A stretch of DNA of 64,000 nucleotides, taken from assembly GCA_036498265.1 (NCBI GenBank), contig DASYFT010000018.1, positions 62,001 through 126,000 on the forward strand, given 5' to 3'. This DNA comes from Palsa-744 sp036498265 (GTDB lineage: Bacteria; Actinomycetota; Thermoleophilia; Solirubrobacterales; Solirubrobacteraceae). A model generated the notes under the pieces. It was not told the DNA's origin. It saw nothing but the letters and a program-made list of their open reading frames with translations, and ran no database searches. Of the stretch, positions 16,658 through 24,427 are shown in pieces (within the stretch, counting starts at the first letter, position 1; each line of letters begins with the position of its first letter). A program made the position numbers and the translations under genes.

Positions 16658-17764
16658 TCAGACCTCTCGCACACGTCTGAACAGCCCGATGAAAGCCAGG
16701 CCCCCGAGCGCCAGCGGGAGGCCGATGGAGATCGCGCGGTAGGCGAGCACCGCGATCGCCGCGCAGAGCGCGGGCGCACCGTAGAGCGCCAGCAGACCGA
16801 TCATCCCTCCCTCGACGACGCCGATGCCGGCCGGCACGGGGACCGAGCCGGCGGCAGAGCCGATCAGATAGGCCATCGCGAACAACGCCACCGGCGGGTG
16901 AACATGGCCGAAGGCCGAGAACGTTGCCCACAGCACGGCATTGTCGGCCGCGTAGTAGGCCCCGGCTCCGAGCAGCTTCCAGCTTCTTCCGGCCACCAGC
17001 GACCTGGCCTCGATGACACCGAGCTCGAGTGCCCTCGCCGCTCCAGAGATGGCGCGGCGCGGGCTACTCGGTGGCACACGCGCCGAGCGCTGTTTCGAGA
17101 CCTTCGGTATCAGCAGAGTCGCTCCGATCGTGGCGAAGCCGATTGCAGCGGGGACGAAGGTCAGGACGGGCGTGTTCGGGCCGCTGAGCAGCCCAGCGCC
17201 CAGCGCAGTTCCGAACAAGCCAAGCGCGATGAAGTTGGGAGCGTTCGTGAGTAGCAGGAACGCGATCGCGCGGGGAGCCCGGTTGCCCTGCATCCGCCCG
17301 TTGCGTAACGCCTTGGCTCCAATTCCCACGGCCGCGAGCCCGCCGCCCGGCGCGACGATGGTCGCCGCACGTACAACCAGACCCATCCGGAGGCTCAGCC
17401 GCTTGGGCAGCCACTCGCCGAAGACGAGCTGGACGGTTGCGATGAACCCGAAGACGGACGCCAGCTCGAGCCCCGTCGCCAGCAGGAGCCATTCTGGTCG
17501 GGCGCTCGCCAGCCGTCCGCCGACGTCCACGACGCCGGACACCGCGGCCACCGTCGCAGCTGCGACCAGCGCGAGCACTGTCAGGATCAACGCCCGGCGC
17601 CGCAGCCTCGACGTCCTCTTCCCCGATCCAGGGATCCGGCGCTCGAGCGTGTGGGGCGATGCGAAGGACTTGCCAGCATTCGGTGATGGCGCGCGCCGGC
17701 GCGGAGCCCCGATCTTGGGAGAGCCCCGTAGGGCATGAGCGCTGGTGCTGCGCGACTGGTGCAC
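16658..17764 (-). CDS. Flippase-like / LPG synthase transmembrane-domain protein (UPF0104)
   Basis: 368 residues from GTG 17764. A basic N-terminus of about 55 residues is followed by about eight membrane segments, including ALILTVLALVAAATVAAV, WLLLATGLELASVFGFIATVQ and IVAPGGGLAAVGIGAKAL. The signature loop is GSVPVPAGIGVVEGGMIGLLALYG (PVPAGIGVVEGG), the conserved P-x-G-x-G-x-x-E motif of the LPG_synthase_TM/UPF0104 family. Relatives are the membrane half of MprF or predicted lipid/glycolipid flippases. No synthase (GNAT) domain is present, so a transport role is more likely than aminoacyl-lipid synthesis. The gene stands alone. Confidence 0.83.
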   Translation of the reverse strand: MHQSRSTSAHALRGSPKIGAPRRRAPSPNAGKSFASPHTLERRIPGSGKRTSRLRRRALILTVLALVAAATVAAVSGVVDVGGRLASARPEWLLLATGLELASVFGFIATVQLVFGEWLPKRLSLRMGLVVRAATIVAPGGGLAAVGIGAKALRNGRMQGNRAPRAIAFLLLTNAPNFIALGLFGTALGAGLLSGPNTPVLTFVPAAIGFATIGATLLIPKVSKQRSARVPPSSPRRAISGAARALELGVIEARSLVAGRSWKLLGAGAYYAADNAVLWATFSAFGHVHPPVALFAMAYLIGSAAGSVPVPAGIGVVEGGMIGLLALYGAPALCAAIAVLAYRAISIGLPLALGGLAFIGLFRRVREV

Positions 17765-18089
17765 GGCTCCCTCTCCGATCGGTTGGTGGGCGTCGCTCGG
17801 CGCAACATGCCCGCGGAATGGGCTTCCAACCCATCATACTACGCACCATCGTAGATGCTTGCCGGACGGCCGACGAGGTCCTGGCGTCATCGTGATCGAT
17901 AGGTCGAGTGGTCGACCGCCGTCCGGCCTGTTGCAATGCCTTTGGAGCCTCTGAACTTCGAGGGCGGTGTCACTCACATGCACTACCGGGTGAGGGGCTG
18001 AAAGCAGGCCTGAGCGGCGAGGACGGAATACGCCACGGCCGGCGGCCACCCAGGCCGTTTCAGCTGGAAACGCTGCCCTTCAAGCGGGT
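17765..18089. other. Gene-free stretch between two leftward genes
   Basis: 325 bases upstream of the flippase-like gene and downstream of the MFS stop. Short dyads occur (CTACG...CGTAG near 17838-17853; GGTCGACC near 17911), but none is long enough to call. No coding frame with protein-like composition was seen. It probably holds the promoter of the leftward flippase-like gene. Confidence 0.4.
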
Positions 18090-19643
18090 TCAGCTTCCGT
18101 CGTAGGCTGGGAGGGCCTGTGGCGGACGGCCGGCAGCCGGCTCGTCCCGAACTGCCGCCTCGGTCTCCCCGCGGCTGTCCCGCGAGGAGATCAGGACGGC
18201 GGCGAGGATCGCGCCGGCGATCGCGAACCCGGCGCCGACGAGGAAGGCGCGATCGAAACCCTTGGTGAGGGCGACAGCTGGGTGCGCGCCGCCGCTCAGC
18301 AGGCTTTGCGTGCGGCTGTTGGCGACCGTCGCGAGGATCGCCAGCCCGAGGGCGCCGCCGACCTGCTGCGAGGTGTTGATCAGACCCGAGGCGAGGCCGG
18401 CCTCGTGCGGCTTGGTCCCCGTCACGGCGCCGATCGTCACAGAGACGAAGGAGAAGCCGAGACCGAAGGCGGCGAGCAGCGAGGGCCCGAGCACGTCGGA
18501 ACCGAAGGAACCTCCCAGCGCGGGTACACGCGAGAACCACAGCAGAGCGCCGGCGACAAGCAGCAGGCCCGCGATCAAGACCGGCTTGAAGCCGATGCGT
18601 GTGACGAGCTGCGAGCCGAGCCCGGCCGAGACGATGATCCCCACTGCCAGCGGCAGATAGGAGAGCCCCGTCTTGATCGCCGAGAAGCCCAGCACGTCCT
18701 GCAGATAGAGCGAGATGAAGAAGAACATCGAGAACAGCGACATGCCGATGAGCAACCCCACGATGTCGGAACCCCGCAGCGTGCGCTGGCGGAAGATCGA
18801 GAACGGCAACAGCGGGTGGCGCTGGCGTCGCTCGATCACGACGAACGCGCCGAGCAGCAGCGCGGATCCCGCAAGCCGCAGGATCGTGCCCGTCGAGCCC
18901 CAGCCGACGTTGACGGCGTCGACGACCGTGTAGACGAGCAGGGCGAGCCCCGCCGTGACCGTCACGGCTCCGGGGATGTCAAAGCCTTCGGTGCCGTCTT
19001 CGGACTTGCTCTCGAGCAGCAGCCGTGTTGCGAGCGCGGCCGCGGCGAGACCGATCGGGACGTTCACGAACAGCACCCAGCGCCAGCTCAGGCCGCTCGT
19101 GAGAATGCCGCCCAGCAGCACTCCGGCGGCACCTCCGGCGCCAGCGACCGCACCCCAGATGCCGAGCGCGCGGTTGCGCTCCGCGCCTTCGGCGAAGGTG
19201 GTCGTGATGATCGAGAGCGCCGCCGGCGAGACGATCGCGGCGCCGAGGCCCTGGACCGCGCGGGCGGCGAGCAGCCATGCCTCGGACTGAGCTAGCCCGC
19301 CGGCCAGCGATGCGAGCGAGAAGACGACCAGGCCGATCATGAACATCCGCCTGCGCCCGAGCAGATCCGCGAGCCTTCCGCCCAGCAGCAGGAATCCACC
19401 GAAGGTGAGTGTGTAGGCGTTCACGACCCACGAGAGGTCCGCTCGGGAGAAGTGCAGGTGGGAGCCGATCGACGGGAGCGCCACGTTCACGATCGACGCA
19501 TCGATCACGACCACGAACTGCGTCATCGCGAGGAGCGCCAGGGCGAGGTTCTTGCCACGCTGCGAACTCAGGTCGGCGGTGGCCCTCGGCACTCTCGAGC
19601 CGATCCTCGCTGCACCGCGGAGTTGATTGATGGTGGAAGCCAT
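18090..19643 (-). CDS. DHA2-type MFS drug:H+ antiporter (EmrB/QacA-like)
   Basis: 517 residues from ATG 19643, preceded by GAGAGGA on the minus strand. Fourteen membrane segments are expected. Diagnostic motifs are FVVVIDASIVNVALPSIG in helix 1, GGRLADLLGRRRMF (motif A), AARAVQGLGAAIVSPAAL, and LSWRWVLFVNVPIG with the GVLLGGIL segment (motif C). The C-terminal half has ASGLINTSQQVGGALGLA. The predicted role is drug efflux by proton antiport. It is divergent from a TetR-type gene with two matching dyads between them, so drug-inducible repression is likely. The substrate is unknown. Confidence 0.92.
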   Translation of the reverse strand: MASTINQLRGAARIGSRVPRATADLSSQRGKNLALALLAMTQFVVVIDASIVNVALPSIGSHLHFSRADLSWVVNAYTLTFGGFLLLGGRLADLLGRRRMFMIGLVVFSLASLAGGLAQSEAWLLAARAVQGLGAAIVSPAALSIITTTFAEGAERNRALGIWGAVAGAGGAAGVLLGGILTSGLSWRWVLFVNVPIGLAAAALATRLLLESKSEDGTEGFDIPGAVTVTAGLALLVYTVVDAVNVGWGSTGTILRLAGSALLLGAFVVIERRQRHPLLPFSIFRQRTLRGSDIVGLLIGMSLFSMFFFISLYLQDVLGFSAIKTGLSYLPLAVGIIVSAGLGSQLVTRIGFKPVLIAGLLLVAGALLWFSRVPALGGSFGSDVLGPSLLAAFGLGFSFVSVTIGAVTGTKPHEAGLASGLINTSQQVGGALGLAILATVANSRTQSLLSGGAHPAVALTKGFDRAFLVGAGFAIAGAILAAVLISSRDSRGETEAAVRDEPAAGRPPQALPAYDGS

Positions 19644-19672
19644 GTCGTCCTCTCGGGAGTTGAACACCGTGC

Positions 19673-19697
19673 GATACGGAAGCGGAGTTCCGGTTTC
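19673..19697. promoter_or_regulatory. TetR operator-like dyad 1
   Basis: GATACGGA, eight bases, then TCCGGTTTC. It is the same layout as the second dyad 40 bases to the right. The site lies 30 bases from the MFS start codon on the minus-strand side. Confidence 0.6.
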
Positions 19698-19712
19698 CAT
19701 TGTTTATAGCAC

Positions 19713-19737
19713 GATACGGAGCTATCATTCCGTTTGT
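19713..19737. promoter_or_regulatory. TetR operator-like dyad 2
   Basis: GATACGGA, eight bases, then TCCGTTTGT, ending just before ATG 19739 of the TetR-type gene. The two copies share 8-8-8 geometry and sit head-to-tail. A TATAAA box for the MFS gene (minus strand, about 19703-19708) lies between them, so occupancy would block both promoters. Confidence 0.6.
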
Positions 19738-19738
19738 G

Positions 19739-20338
19739 ATGAGGATGTCCACAGAGCAGCCCACCCTCCGAGCCGATGCCCGGCGCAACCGCGAGCGCAT
19801 CATGTCCTCGGGCCGGGAGCTGTTCGCGCGCGACGGTCCCGAGGCGCAGATGGACGAGATCGCCGCACGAGCAGGCGTCGGGATCGGCACCGTTTACCGC
19901 CACTTCCCCACCAAGGAGGCGCTGTTGACCGCGATGGTCCGCGACCGCTTCCAGGAGTTCGCGGAGATCGCGACGCTCGCCGAGGAGTCCGTCGACGCGC
20001 GCGAGGCGCTTCAGACGGTCATGCTTCGCTCGGCCGAAGCGGTCGAGGGCGATGTCGGCTTTCAGCTGGCGATGATGGGCTCCGAGGAGCTCGAGTGGGA
20101 GGGTATCCAGGAGCAGAAGGCTGTACTCGCAACGGTCCTCGGGCGGATCATCCAGCGCGCGGTGGACGCCGGCGTCGTCCGCGAGGACTTCACCGTCGAC
20201 GACTTCGGGATGGTGATGTGTGGCGTCACCTCGACGATGTACTACAAGCCCGGCAACGCCGACTGGCGCCGGCACCTCTCGATCCTGATTCAAGGCCTGC
20301 GCCCTCCGGACCGGGATCTCGAGCAGGAGACTGCTTAG
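19739..20338 (+). CDS. TetR-family transcriptional regulator
   Basis: 199 residues from ATG 19739; ATG 19745 is an alternative. The N-terminal HTH covers about 12-58: RADARRNRERIMSSGRELFA, MDEIAARAGVGIGTVYRHFP and KEALLTAM. The G-V-G-x-G-T-V-Y-R-H-F recognition helix is classic TetR. The C-terminal ligand domain (60-199) resembles the TetR_C regulators of MFS pumps. It is divergent from the DHA2 transporter and has two GATACGGA-type dyads in the shared 95-base intergenic region. Repression of both genes, relieved by the pump's substrate, is the likely arrangement. Confidence 0.92.
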   Translation: MRMSTEQPTLRADARRNRERIMSSGRELFARDGPEAQMDEIAARAGVGIGTVYRHFPTKEALLTAMVRDRFQEFAEIATLAEESVDAREALQTVMLRSAEAVEGDVGFQLAMMGSEELEWEGIQEQKAVLATVLGRIIQRAVDAGVVREDFTVDDFGMVMCGVTSTMYYKPGNADWRRHLSILIQGLRPPDRDLEQETA

Positions 20339-20343
20339 CCCGC

Positions 20344-20371
20344 GAGCGGCCGGTCATGAGCCGGCCTGCTC
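20344..20371 (+). terminator. Hairpin after the TetR gene
   Basis: GAGC-GGCCGG / CCGGCC-T-GCTC with a seven-base loop starts six bases after the TetR stop. There is a one-base bulge and no T-run. It is a probable terminator. Confidence 0.5.
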
Positions 20372-20530
20372 GAATCACGCCGAAGGTGTCAGCGGACGGT
20401 CAGCTTGAGGTGGGCCAGTTACTGCCGTAGCCTGATCGCGATCACGGCCGGCCGGGACCGGTGTGCGATCTTCGCGATCTCCTGACCGGCCCGCGCCGAT
20501 GATCCTGACACTGTTGATGTTCCGGGTGCA

Positions 20531-21193
20531 TCAGGAAGCGGTCTCGTACCCGGAAGCGAACAGGTAGCTGACGGCGAGGCTTCGGTACGGCCGCCAGCGA
20601 TTCGACAACTCGGTGACCTCGTCGTCGGTCGGTACGTGGTCGAAGCCGTACGCGTGTTGTATGGCGCGGCGGAGCGCAAGATCTCCCGAGAGAAAGACGT
20701 CGGGCCGGTCGAGCGCCACGAGCAGAAACCCGCGCGCGCTCCACAGGCCGATCCCCGGCACCTCGGTTAGGGATGCCTCGACCTCTTCATCGGTCATCGC
20801 GGATAACGCCGTGTCGCTCAGCCGGCCGTCGACGAACCGCTCGGCCAGGGCTCGGAGCGTCTGTCCCTTCCGGGCCGAAAACCCGGCCTCGCGCAGGACC
20901 TGCGGATCGGCCGCGAGCAGCTGTTTCGCCGACGGCATGTGGCCGCCGAATCGCTCCTGGAGGTGCCGGATGATCGCCCGCGTCGAGGCGACGGAGAGCT
21001 GCTGGCCCGCGACCTGGAAGATGAGCGTTCCGAAGGCGTCGAACGGGGGAAGCTCGTCAGTCCAGGCCCGCGGACGGAAGTCGGGCCGCTCGTCGATCAG
21101 CCGCGCGAGCACCGGGTCCGCCTTCCGCAGGAACTCGCGCGCCTTCGGATCGGCGAGCGGGGCCCTCTTGCGGGGTCGGCTGTCGACGGTCAT
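20531..21193 (-). CDS. AlkA-type DNA-3-methyladenine glycosylase II
   Basis: 220 residues, ATG start. The HhH-GPD fold is visible: FGTLIFQVAGQQLSVASTRA (about 54-73), the helix-hairpin-helix LTEVPGIGLWSARGFLL (142-158), and the catalytic Asp171 in VFLSGDLALRRA. The C-terminus RWRPYRSLAVSYLFAS is typical of short AlkA proteins. The role is excision of alkylated bases in base-excision repair. It lacks the N-terminal beta domain of E. coli AlkA, as usual for this subgroup. A partial copy of the same C-terminus occurs at 29803-29943. It runs convergent to the TetR gene. Confidence 0.9.
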   Translation of the reverse strand: MTVDSRPRKRAPLADPKAREFLRKADPVLARLIDERPDFRPRAWTDELPPFDAFGTLIFQVAGQQLSVASTRAIIRHLQERFGGHMPSAKQLLAADPQVLREAGFSARKGQTLRALAERFVDGRLSDTALSAMTDEEVEASLTEVPGIGLWSARGFLLVALDRPDVFLSGDLALRRAIQHAYGFDHVPTDDEVTELSNRWRPYRSLAVSYLFASGYETAS

Positions 21194-21210
21194 TCCCGAT
21201 GCTCGCTACT

Positions 21211-21588
21211 TCAGTCCTGAGCGGTCAAGAGCGTGTACAGGCGGGCGATCCGTCCGTCGCGCACAATCGCCACGTCGATGCCGCTGACCGCGGGCGACCG
21301 CCCCGGTAGGCCTAGGTTGAAAGCGAGGAGGCCGAGATCGTCGCTGACATGAACCGGTCCAGCGGCGCTGTACACGAAGTCAGGCATGCGATCGAGAAGC
21401 TTCTGGGCCTGCTCGTCCATGGCCTCGTGGCCGTGGAACGTCGCGTCGGGGTCGGTCCAGGTGACGTCCTGCGTGTAGTTGCGCTCGATCGCCTCGAGCC
21501 GACGGTTACGGTCGCGCATGTTGAACACCGCGAAGAGATTGTCGAGCATCACCTCGCGGATCCGCGCGGGGTCGGTCGCTTCGGTCAT
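21211..21588 (-). CDS. NTF2-like (SnoaL-type) protein
   Basis: 125 residues, ATG start. The pattern is NTF2-like: REVMLDNLFAVFNMRD, AIERNYTQDVTWTDPDATFHGHEAM and GIDVAIVRDGRIARLYTLL. The single domain fills the chain. The same layout (initial helix, DPDATFHGHEA-type turn, GIDV...DGKI strand) recurs at 33825, so the two may be distant paralogues. The gene stands 17 bases upstream of the alkA-type gene on the same strand, so they could be co-transcribed. No substrate can be assigned. Confidence 0.82.
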   Translation of the reverse strand: MTEATDPARIREVMLDNLFAVFNMRDRNRRLEAIERNYTQDVTWTDPDATFHGHEAMDEQAQKLLDRMPDFVYSAAGPVHVSDDLGLLAFNLGLPGRSPAVSGIDVAIVRDGRIARLYTLLTAQD

Positions 21589-21723
21589 CAGCTGGACTGC
21601 GCCTCGGCCGCCGTCAGCACGGCGTGGCCCTCATGGCAGGCTGGAGTGTACTGCGAGCACAACGGCGCACGTCCGTGATCGCAGCCAGGCTCGTATAGAC
21701 GCTGTTCGACTTGCTTAAGGACG

Positions 21724-21761
21724 ACGCTGGGGTCACGGACTAAGGAATTCCGGGATTCGAT
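21724..21761. promoter_or_regulatory. 38-bp conserved upstream element, copy 1
   Basis: It matches the element at 27214-27251 at 33 of 38 positions. The invariant core is CGGACTAAGGAATTC, followed by GGGAT and CGAT. It lies about 58 bases upstream of the MFS start at 21819 in non-coding sequence. Confidence 0.55.
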
Positions 21762-21818
21762 CGCACGGCAGCGGCGGCACGATGCGTGCTGTGGAGGACA
21801 CGAACAAAGGAGCGCTCG

Positions 21819-23408
21819 ATGAGCACGGCGGACACGACCAGTGAGACGACGGTGTCCTCGACGCAGGGCGAGCCGAATCGATGGGCGGTCCTGGCGCTGC
21901 TGAGCGTGGCGCAGCTGATGGTCGTGCTGGACGCGACGATCGTGACGATCGCGATCCCGTCGGCCCAGAAGGCGCTGCATTTCACGAACGATAACCGGCA
22001 GTGGATCGTCACCGCCTACGCGCTTGCGTTCGGTAGCCTGCTACTCCTCGGCGGGAAGCTCGGTGATCTGTTCGGACGCAAGTGGACTCTGATCGGCGGT
22101 CTGCTCGGGTTCTCGGTCGCCTCGGCGATCGGCGGGCTGGCCCAGTCCTTCGGCGTGCTCGTGGCCGCCCGCACGCTGCAGGGCGCATTCGGCGCGCTGC
22201 TCGCACCGTCGGCGCTGGGCCTGCTGACGGTCACGTTCGAAGGGTCCCCGGACCGCAACACGGCGTTCGGGATCTTCGGCGCGATCGCAGGCGGTGCCGC
22301 TTCGCTCGGGTTGATTCTCGGCGGCGCGCTGACCCAGATCTTGTCCTGGCGCTGGTGCCTGTACGTCAACCTCGTGATCGGCGTGCCTGCGGCGATCGTG
22401 GCGTTGCGCCTGCTGGTCAATCAGAGGGCCCCGGGGCGCGAACCGATCGACATACCCGGGGTTCTCACGTCGGCGCTGGGCCTGTTCGCGCTGGTCTACG
22501 GGTTCTCCAACGCGGCCACACACTCCTGGGGTGCGACGGCGACGATCGTGGCGCTCGCTGCCAGCCCCGCGCTCCTGACCGCCTTCGTGCTGATCGAGCG
22601 GCGAGCCAAGCATCCCTTGCTGCCCCTGCGCATCGTCTGGGACCGGGCACGCGGCGGCGCCTACACCACGCTCGCGCTGGCCGGGGCGGGAATCTTTGCG
22701 GTATCGCTGTTCCTCACGTACTTCCTGCAGCAGCAGCTCGGCCTCTCGCCGCTCACCACCGGGCTCGCGTTCCTTCCTTTCACCGGTGGTGTCGTGATCA
22801 CCTCGACGACTGCGCAGACGCGCGTGATCCAACACACCGGTGCGAAGCCGCTGATACTCGCCGGCACGGCGCTCGGGGCGATCGGCATGTTCCTGTTCAC
22901 GCGCCTGACGCCCGGCTCGAGCTACAGCGGCGATGTCCTTCCCGGCCTGCTCGTCCTCGGCGTCGGGATGGGATTCATCTTCGCCCCGGGCTTCTCGACG
23001 GCGACGCTGGGCGTGGAGGGACGCGAGGCCGGGGTCGCCTCGGCGATGGTTAACACCTCCCAGCAGGTCGGTGGCTCGGTCGGCACCTCGCTGCTGAGCA
23101 CGATCTTCGCCAGCGCCGTCGCCAGCTACACGGCCACCCACCTGCACACCGCCAAACTGGCCAACGCTGCGGCGGTTCACGGCTACACCACGGCGTTCTG
23201 GTGGGGGGTCGGGATCTTCGTCCTCGGTTTCCTGCTGGCGATCGTGATTCTGCCCGGCCGCATCAGGCCTCGCGTCCCCACCCTCAGGGCAGCGCTCGCC
23301 CGTCTTGCGATCGGCATGTGCCACCACTTCGAGCCCGCCGATGGCGGGCGGCAGGAGCACGCTGCGCGCGTGGCGGGCGAGCCCGCGCGCAGCCCGAGTG
23401 ATGGCTGA
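21819..23408 (+). CDS. DHA2-type MFS efflux transporter
   Basis: 529 residues from ATG 21819 with AAAGGAG six bases upstream. Helix 1 has QLMVVLDATIVTIAIPSAQ; motif A is GGKLGDLFGRKWTL; motif C lies in GLILGGALTQILSWRWCLYV. Later segments include GLAFLPFTGGVVITS and ASAMVNTSQQVGGSVGTSL. Fourteen helices are expected, followed by a polar tail of about 40 residues. The predicted role is proton-driven export of a small molecule. It overlaps the BNR propeller gene by eight bases. A 38-bp element upstream recurs beside the LAL regulator, linking this transporter to the enzyme cluster at 27-34 kb. Confidence 0.92.
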   Translation: MSTADTTSETTVSSTQGEPNRWAVLALLSVAQLMVVLDATIVTIAIPSAQKALHFTNDNRQWIVTAYALAFGSLLLLGGKLGDLFGRKWTLIGGLLGFSVASAIGGLAQSFGVLVAARTLQGAFGALLAPSALGLLTVTFEGSPDRNTAFGIFGAIAGGAASLGLILGGALTQILSWRWCLYVNLVIGVPAAIVALRLLVNQRAPGREPIDIPGVLTSALGLFALVYGFSNAATHSWGATATIVALAASPALLTAFVLIERRAKHPLLPLRIVWDRARGGAYTTLALAGAGIFAVSLFLTYFLQQQLGLSPLTTGLAFLPFTGGVVITSTTAQTRVIQHTGAKPLILAGTALGAIGMFLFTRLTPGSSYSGDVLPGLLVLGVGMGFIFAPGFSTATLGVEGREAGVASAMVNTSQQVGGSVGTSLLSTIFASAVASYTATHLHTAKLANAAAVHGYTTAFWWGVGIFVLGFLLAIVILPGRIRPRVPTLRAALARLAIGMCHHFEPADGGRQEHAARVAGEPARSPSDG

Positions 23409-24405
23409 GCGCGTTCGCGTCTTTGCGGTCACGGGAGACGACGTGGTCGCGTTCTCGCTCGCGGCGCGCGAGTCCGACGTGGTGCTGGGCGGCGTGGGCG
23501 CGCGTTGTGTAGCCGTCGACCCGCGCGATCCGGACCGCGTCTACGTCGGCACCTTCGACGGCGGCGTGCACACGACCGAGGATGGCGGCGCGACGTGGCG
23601 GCAGGACGAGCAGGGGCTCTCCGACCGGCGCGTGATGTCGGTCGCCGTTTCACCTTCTCACCAGGAGGGCGGGGTCTCGGTCGTGTACGCCGGCACGGAG
23701 CCGAGCAACCTGTACCGCTCCGAGGACGCCGGGCGCAGCTGGCGCCCGCTTCCGGCGCTGCGCGAGCTGCCGAGCGTGCCCAGCTGGTCGTTCCCGCCGC
23801 GGCCGGGAAGCCACCATGTGCGCACGATCGCGCTTCACCACAGCGACCCCGCCTGGCTCGCGGTCGGGATCGAGCTGGGGGGCGTGATGCGCTCGCGCGA
23901 CGGGGGCGCGTCCTGGCTTGACCGCAACCCGCAGGCCCCCCGCGACGCACACCAACTCTTGACCCACCCGCTCGCGCCCACGCGGCTGTACGAGGCCGCC
24001 GGCGATGGCGTCGCGCGCTCGGAGGACCTCGGCGAGAGCTGGCGCCGGCTCGACGACGCGCTGGACCGCCACTATGCGTGGGCGCAGGCGCTCGACGCCG
24101 CCGATCCCGACCTCTGGTACGTCGCGGTCAGCCGCTCACCATCCGCCGCGCACGGCCGCGGCGACGCGCAGGCGCACCTGTTCCGCTCCCGCGGCGACGG
24201 CTTCACGCCCATAGACGGCTGGGGCGAGGCGCCTGAGCTGCGCGGTATGCCATACGCCCTCGCGTCCCTCCCAGAGCAGCCCGAACACCTGGTCGCCGCG
24301 CTCAGCGGCGGCACCCTGCTGCTCACCCCCGACGCCGGCGAAAGCTGGACACGCCTGCCCACCCGCCTCCGCCACGTCACCGACCTGGCCATCGCGAACG
24401 CCTGA
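23401..24405 (+). CDS. BNR/Asp-box beta-propeller protein
   Basis: 334 residues from ATG 23401, overlapping the MFS stop by eight bases. Five Asp-box motifs (S/T-x-D-x-G-x-S/T-W) are visible: TEDGGATW, SEDAGRSW, SRDGGASW, SEDLGESW and TPDAGESW, spaced as in six- or seven-bladed propellers. No signal peptide is present, so it is cytoplasmic. Sialidase catalytic residues are not apparent; the family is usually annotated as a WD40/YVTN/BNR-like repeat or exo-alpha-sialidase-like protein without proven activity. Translational coupling to the efflux pump is notable, but the function is unknown. Confidence 0.8.
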   Translation: MAERVRVFAVTGDDVVAFSLAARESDVVLGGVGARCVAVDPRDPDRVYVGTFDGGVHTTEDGGATWRQDEQGLSDRRVMSVAVSPSHQEGGVSVVYAGTEPSNLYRSEDAGRSWRPLPALRELPSVPSWSFPPRPGSHHVRTIALHHSDPAWLAVGIELGGVMRSRDGGASWLDRNPQAPRDAHQLLTHPLAPTRLYEAAGDGVARSEDLGESWRRLDDALDRHYAWAQALDAADPDLWYVAVSRSPSAAHGRGDAQAHLFRSRGDGFTPIDGWGEAPELRGMPYALASLPEQPEHLVAALSGGTLLLTPDAGESWTRLPTRLRHVTDLAIANA

Positions 24406-24427
24406 CGGCAGCGCAACGCTGGGACCA

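Noticed and set aside
23401..24405. Sialidase
   Set aside because: Asp-box repeats are present, but the Arg triad and other catalytic residues and a signal peptide are not evident.
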